Positions 5,486-7,941 of a DNA stretch of 7,941 bases are shown here, in pieces. The DNA comes from Acidobacteriota bacterium (GTDB lineage: Bacteria > Acidobacteriota > Vicinamibacteria > Vicinamibacterales > 2-12-FULL-66-21). A program made the position numbers and the translations under genes. The stretch is taken from positions 1-7,941 of the forward strand of contig JAIVJE010000029.1 of the NCBI GenBank assembly GCA_020200195.1, read 5' to 3'. The number at the start of each line of letters is the position of its first letter. Within the stretch, counting starts at the first letter, position 1. The notes beneath the pieces are model-generated. The model had not been told where the DNA came from. It saw nothing but the letters and a program-made list of their open reading frames with translations, and ran no database searches.

Positions 5486-6300
5486 AGGGCTGGCTGATCA
5501 GCCTCTCGCCGATCCCGCCGGATTTCACGGTTTGCGGCCAAAAACGTCTCGGTCCCGATTCCGTCCCGCCTGTCCCGATTCGTCGTTTGCCGAGGCGACT
5601 ACTGCACAATTTGCTGCACAGTGCAGGCCCGGGCGGGCCTCCGCGCTCGTCGTCGCGGTCGCGCGGGTCGCGGTCACGATTGTCTCGCCAGTCCTCATCA
5701 CGGTCTCACGTGTCGTGCTCCACTGCGTCATCGCGAGCATCTGGAAAGCCAAGTCTGCGTCCGAGAACGAGCCACTCGTCCTCACGGTCGTGAATGCCAT
5801 CGCCGCAATCACGTGAGTCTAAATCGCGTGGTCGACACCGCCTGACATGGCAGCCTCCCTCGCACTCGCAAGGCATCGATGACTCGATTATGCGAGACGG
5901 CGAGGGGTGCGGCAAATTTGCGATCGCATCGAATCGGGTGATTTCGGGTGGAGGGTGTTGCTGATGCGAACCATCACGCACGGCGATCGTCAGGCGGTGC
6001 TCGGCGGTCGTCAATGCTCGCTACGCTCCGACCGCTGGCCGGCCTCAGGGCACTGACGCCGCCTCCCATGAGGGCAGATCGTGTCAAGCTGCTCACGCGT
6101 GTCCTCGGCCAAAAACAGCGACGCCGGAGCGGTCTTTCATAAGCCACACGATCGCGAACGCGGCGTGGCCGACGTGGATCACATTCTCGGCAAGCGAGCT
6201 TCGGTTGGCAGCCGCCGCCGGCAGACGGTGTCCCGCCGGCGGCGGAGCAGGCGCGTTAGCGCGTGACACACCCGTGACAGACGGCCGATTGGCCGCTGAC
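5486..6300. other. About 800 bases without a convincing gene
   Basis: Open frames on both strands (for example 5475-5816 plus, 5525-5812 and 5706-6014 minus) mirror each other in GC-rich sequence and have no recognisable domain. The plus frame 5475-5816 contains a hydrophobic run rich in Val, Ile and Ala near its middle, without a ribosome binding site. Small palindromes occur: GGCTGATCAGCC (5492-5503) and a GC-rich dyad AGGCCCG/CGGGCCT near 5630. It may include part of an element that interrupted the tRNA gene. Confidence 0.35.
6212..6245. repeat. GC-rich inverted repeat upstream of the histidine-kinase relic
   Basis: Arms CCGCCGCCGGC (6212-6222) and GCCGGCGGCGG (6235-6245) are perfect 11-base complements around a 12-base loop. 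There is no T-tract on either side. It ends about 65 bases before the presumed -10 box of the following gene. It may be a transcription-end hairpin for a lost neighbour or a binding site; the composition is also what low-complexity GC repeats produce by chance. Confidence 0.4.
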
Positions 6301-6309
6301 ATCGGCATG

Positions 6310-6315
6310 TAGAAT
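6310..6315 (+). promoter_or_regulatory. Possible -10 box (TAGAAT) for the histidine-kinase relic
   Basis: TAGAAT lies 27 bases before the ATG at 6343. The candidate -35 region (GATTGG, 6287-6292, 17-base spacing) is weak. A GTCAGAGG stretch near 6324-6331 is too far upstream of the ATG to be a good ribosome binding site. Confidence 0.25.
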
Positions 6316-6342
6316 GAGCCCGGGTCAGAGGCCACTCGGTTC

Positions 6343-6787
6343 ATGGTTTGGCGGAATCCGCTCGCGTCGCCGGTCAGACTGCTGGCGCTCTTCGTCCTGC
6401 TCGCCGGCATTCCGCTCGTCGCGCTTGGCTGGATCGGGTACCAGGTCGTGCAGCAGGATCGCGCGCTCGAAAGCCAGCGGCTGCGCGATCGACTCGACAA
6501 CGCCGCGGCGCTCCTCGCCCGCGAGCTCGATCGCACGCTCAGCACATGGGAAGACTTGCTTCCCGCCGCGGCGAAAGGTGAATCGGTGCCGCTGCCCCCC
6601 GGGCGCCGTGTTTCTATTGCTCGCCGCCGATGGCGTCGTACAGCAGCAGGGTGTGTCGCTGCCGTACTACCCTGGCGTGGCGCAGCCCGCGGCGTAACCG
6701 TCGCCGCTGTCCGCTGACGCGGAGGCTCTTGAATTCCGGCAAGGCGATGTTGCCGCGGCGGCAGCGGCGTACGCAACCGTCAGGCGT
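6343..6787 (+). pseudogene. Broken N-terminus of a membrane sensor histidine-kinase-like protein
   Basis: From the ATG at 6343 the protein starts with a short basic end, a transmembrane helix (about residues 13-30), then a charged helical stretch QQDRALESQRLRDRLDNAAA, LLARELDRTLS. This is typical of the extracytoplasmic sensor start of acidobacterial histidine kinases. At the C6 run (6595-6600) one extra base shifts the frame. The correct continuation in the next frame is PPGAVFLLLAADGVVQQQGV then LPYYPGVAQPAA, followed by an in-frame TAA (6695-6697). Beyond it the same frame still reads ADAEALEFRQGDVAAAAAAY up to about 6787, like the TPR-type segment that follows in homologues. Dimerisation, histidine and ATPase domains are absent. 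So there are at least three lesions: frameshift, stop and truncation. If translated as written, it gives 124 residues ending at 6717. Confidence 0.6.
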
Positions 6788-6880
6788 TTACGAGACGTAT
6801 CGGATCCGTCTCCCGTCCGCGGTTCGGAACACACCAGAAACCTCGAACATTCCGATCACTTCGTCGCCGGGCGAGAGCCT
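6788..6880 (-). pseudogene. Possible C-terminal relic of an unidentified small protein
   Basis: The minus strand reads RLSPGDEVIGMFEVSGVF then RTADGRRIRYVS and a TAA stop at 6788-6790. Alternating hydrophobic and polar residues look like two beta strands and resemble the ends of SnoaL/NTF2-like proteins, but the match is impressionistic. There is no start in the window part: the frame continues into the end of the yihY-type gene. It directly abuts the histidine-kinase relic on the other strand, so the junction at about 6787 may be a rearrangement point. Confidence 0.25.
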
Positions 6881-6884
6881 CTGG

Positions 6885-7808
6885 TTACGTCGCCTTCACC
6901 GCCGCGTTCGGATCGCGTTTCGCAAACTCCTCCGGCTGCGGCCGCTCGCCAGCGGCGACTGAATACATTCGTGTGAACTCCGCGCCGAAGAGCAGAATCT
7001 GTGAGGAGTAGTAGACCCACAGCAGGAGGAGCATGACTGACGCGGCGGCGCCGTAGGACGAGGCAGTCGTGCTTTGCGCGAGGTAGAGGCCGATCAAATA
7101 CTTTCCGGCGGTGAACAGCACGGCGGTGACGACCGAGCCGGTCGCCACGTGCCGCCATTCCAGTTTCACGTCCGGCAAAAAGCGAAAAAGCAGCGCGAAG
7201 AGTGCGGTCGTCACAAAGAACGAGACCGCCACGTTGACCGCCTGCCACAGCAGCGGCCATCCCGGCGCGCGGCGGTCGAGCCACGCGTTAGCGGCGGCAA
7301 GCGCGGCGCTGACGACAAGCGAGACCATCAAGAGAAAGCCGATCGCGACGACAATGCCGAAGGAGCGCAGGCGATCGAACACATAGGCGCTGAGGTTCGC
7401 GCCGGGATTGGGTGCCACGCGCCAGATCGCGTTGAGCGCGGCCTGCAGTTCGAGGAATGCGCCGGTGGCGGCCAGCATAAACGTGATGCTGCCGACGATG
7501 GTTGCGAAGACGCCGGATTGGCGTCGGTTCGCACCCTCGAGCAACGCCTGCACCGCTTGCGCCCCGTCGCGGCCGACTAGACCTTCCATCTGGCTGACCA
7601 GTTCGGCGTGGACCGTCGCGGTGCCAAACACCAGACCAGCCATCGAGATCGCGACGAGCAACACTGGCGCGATTGCGAAGAGCGTGTAAAACGACAGCGA
7701 TGCGCCGAGCCGCAGCGCATTGTCGTTCCACCATGCCCACAGCGATTCCTTGAAGATGCGCAGCAGCCCCAGGCCGGTGCTGGAGATCCGCCGTTTCCTC
7801 TTGATCAT
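6885..7808 (-). CDS. YihY/virulence factor BrkB family membrane protein
   Basis: A complete 307-residue inner-membrane protein, normal length for the family formerly misnamed ribonuclease BN. Landmarks: basic N-terminus (KRKRR), amphipathic stretch with WAWWNDN, then SLSFYTLFAIAPVLLV at about 38-52, the family signature of the first membrane helix. Five further helices follow at about 98-125, 150-176, 185-210, 218-243 and 252-280. The last contains SYGAAASVMLLLLWVYYSSQ followed by ILLFGAEFT, the second signature. The C-terminus is hydrophilic. The start is the ATG at 7806-7808; an in-frame TGA 15 bases upstream excludes an earlier one, and the ribosome binding site is weak. Function is not established: members have been linked to membrane transport or export and to serum resistance, and the RNase assignment was withdrawn. 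It is monocistronic as far as visible and is the only intact gene of ordinary form in the window. Confidence 0.9.
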   Translation of the reverse strand: MIKRKRRISSTGLGLLRIFKESLWAWWNDNALRLGASLSFYTLFAIAPVLLVAISMAGLVFGTATVHAELVSQMEGLVGRDGAQAVQALLEGANRRQSGVFATIVGSITFMLAATGAFLELQAALNAIWRVAPNPGANLSAYVFDRLRSFGIVVAIGFLLMVSLVVSAALAAANAWLDRRAPGWPLLWQAVNVAVSFFVTTALFALLFRFLPDVKLEWRHVATGSVVTAVLFTAGKYLIGLYLAQSTTASSYGAAASVMLLLLWVYYSSQILLFGAEFTRMYSVAAGERPQPEEFAKRDPNAAVKAT

Positions 7809-7941
7809 GTGGTGGCAGGCTCAGATGGGACGCGCGCGTGCGGCATGACGACTCAGTGTATGCGCGGAGCCGTCCTCCTCGCACGCCGCGCGTCCTTGAA
7901 TTGATTTCCCACCGCGACGCACTCCTCGCCTTCGTCGAGGC
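7809..7941. other. Upstream region of the YihY gene, possible edge of another gene
   Basis: Two short frames reach the window edge and cannot be judged. On the plus strand a TTG at 7901 opens a frame reading LISHRDALLAFVEA. On the minus strand a frame reads LDEGEECVAVGNQFKDARRA before a TGA. Only one can be real. No clear promoter for the YihY gene is visible. Confidence 0.25.

Noticed and set aside
5525..5812. Integrase C-terminal remnant next to the tRNA
   Set aside because: QMLAMTQWSTT loosely recalls tyrosine recombinases, but no R-H-R-Y residues or frame support it.
6093..6776. 227-codon minus-strand frame, ending NVIHVGHAAFAIVWL...
   Set aside because: Most of it is the shadow of the histidine-kinase relic. 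The last 30 residues look faintly membrane-like but match nothing I recognise.
7288..7884. 198-codon minus-strand frame and plus frame 7074-7580 over the YihY gene
   Set aside because: Shadow frames of the clear membrane-protein gene; highly charged, no hydrophobic logic.
1..7941. CRISPR array, toxin-antitoxin pair, biosynthetic cluster or prophage
   Set aside because: No regular repeats with spacers, no paired small genes, no phage or biosynthetic domains seen.

Overview
The window (7,941 bases, GC-rich) most likely comes from an acidobacterium, possibly of the Vicinamibacteria type. This is inferred from gene families. It holds two serine/threonine kinases of the 'GxxLGPYEI..LGAGGMGEVYRARD' type joined to TolB/PD40 propeller sequence, a short trace that looks like the C-terminus of a MacB/ADOP-type permease, and a TPR protein tail typical of that phylum. 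There are no plasmid, phage or complete transposon genes.

Layout: (1) 3-701 (+) is the C-terminal part of a TPR protein whose last codons run into a degenerate repeat (copy A, about 632-717). (2) 732-949 (-) is a relic of the C-terminus of a Kup potassium transporter, with one base missing. (3) 985-3551 (+) is a transmembrane Ser/Thr kinase with a PD40 propeller, split by a 2-base insertion near 2566. (4) 3635-4120 (+) is a second kinase from which almost everything between the N-lobe and the propeller tail has been removed in frame. (5) 4166-4201 (-) is a tiny permease C-terminal trace, directly followed by repeat copy B (about 4204-4297). (6) 4303-5442 has no convincing gene but holds two related hairpins (5193-5225 and about 5362-5388). 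(7) 5443-5485 is the 5' half of a tRNA-Ser(GCT), with a plausible promoter but no 3' half. (8) 5486-6300 has no convincing gene. (9) 6343-6787 (+) is the start of a membrane sensor histidine-kinase-like gene broken by a frameshift and a stop, abutting a possible minus-strand relic (6788-6880). (10) 6885-7808 (-) is an intact YihY/BrkB-family membrane protein, the only complete and ordinary gene here.

The genes do not form an operon or pathway. The theme is decay: five or six gene traces are truncated, frameshifted or internally deleted, and a tRNA gene is cut in half. I do not see a new multi-gene system. The observations most worth checking are the A/B repeat family at relic borders, the mirrored hairpins upstream of the half tRNA, the deletion-made mini-kinase, and the matching near-leaderless promoters of the two kinases. 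Single-base breaks could be assembly errors; the internal deletion, the truncated relics and the halved tRNA are hard to explain that way.
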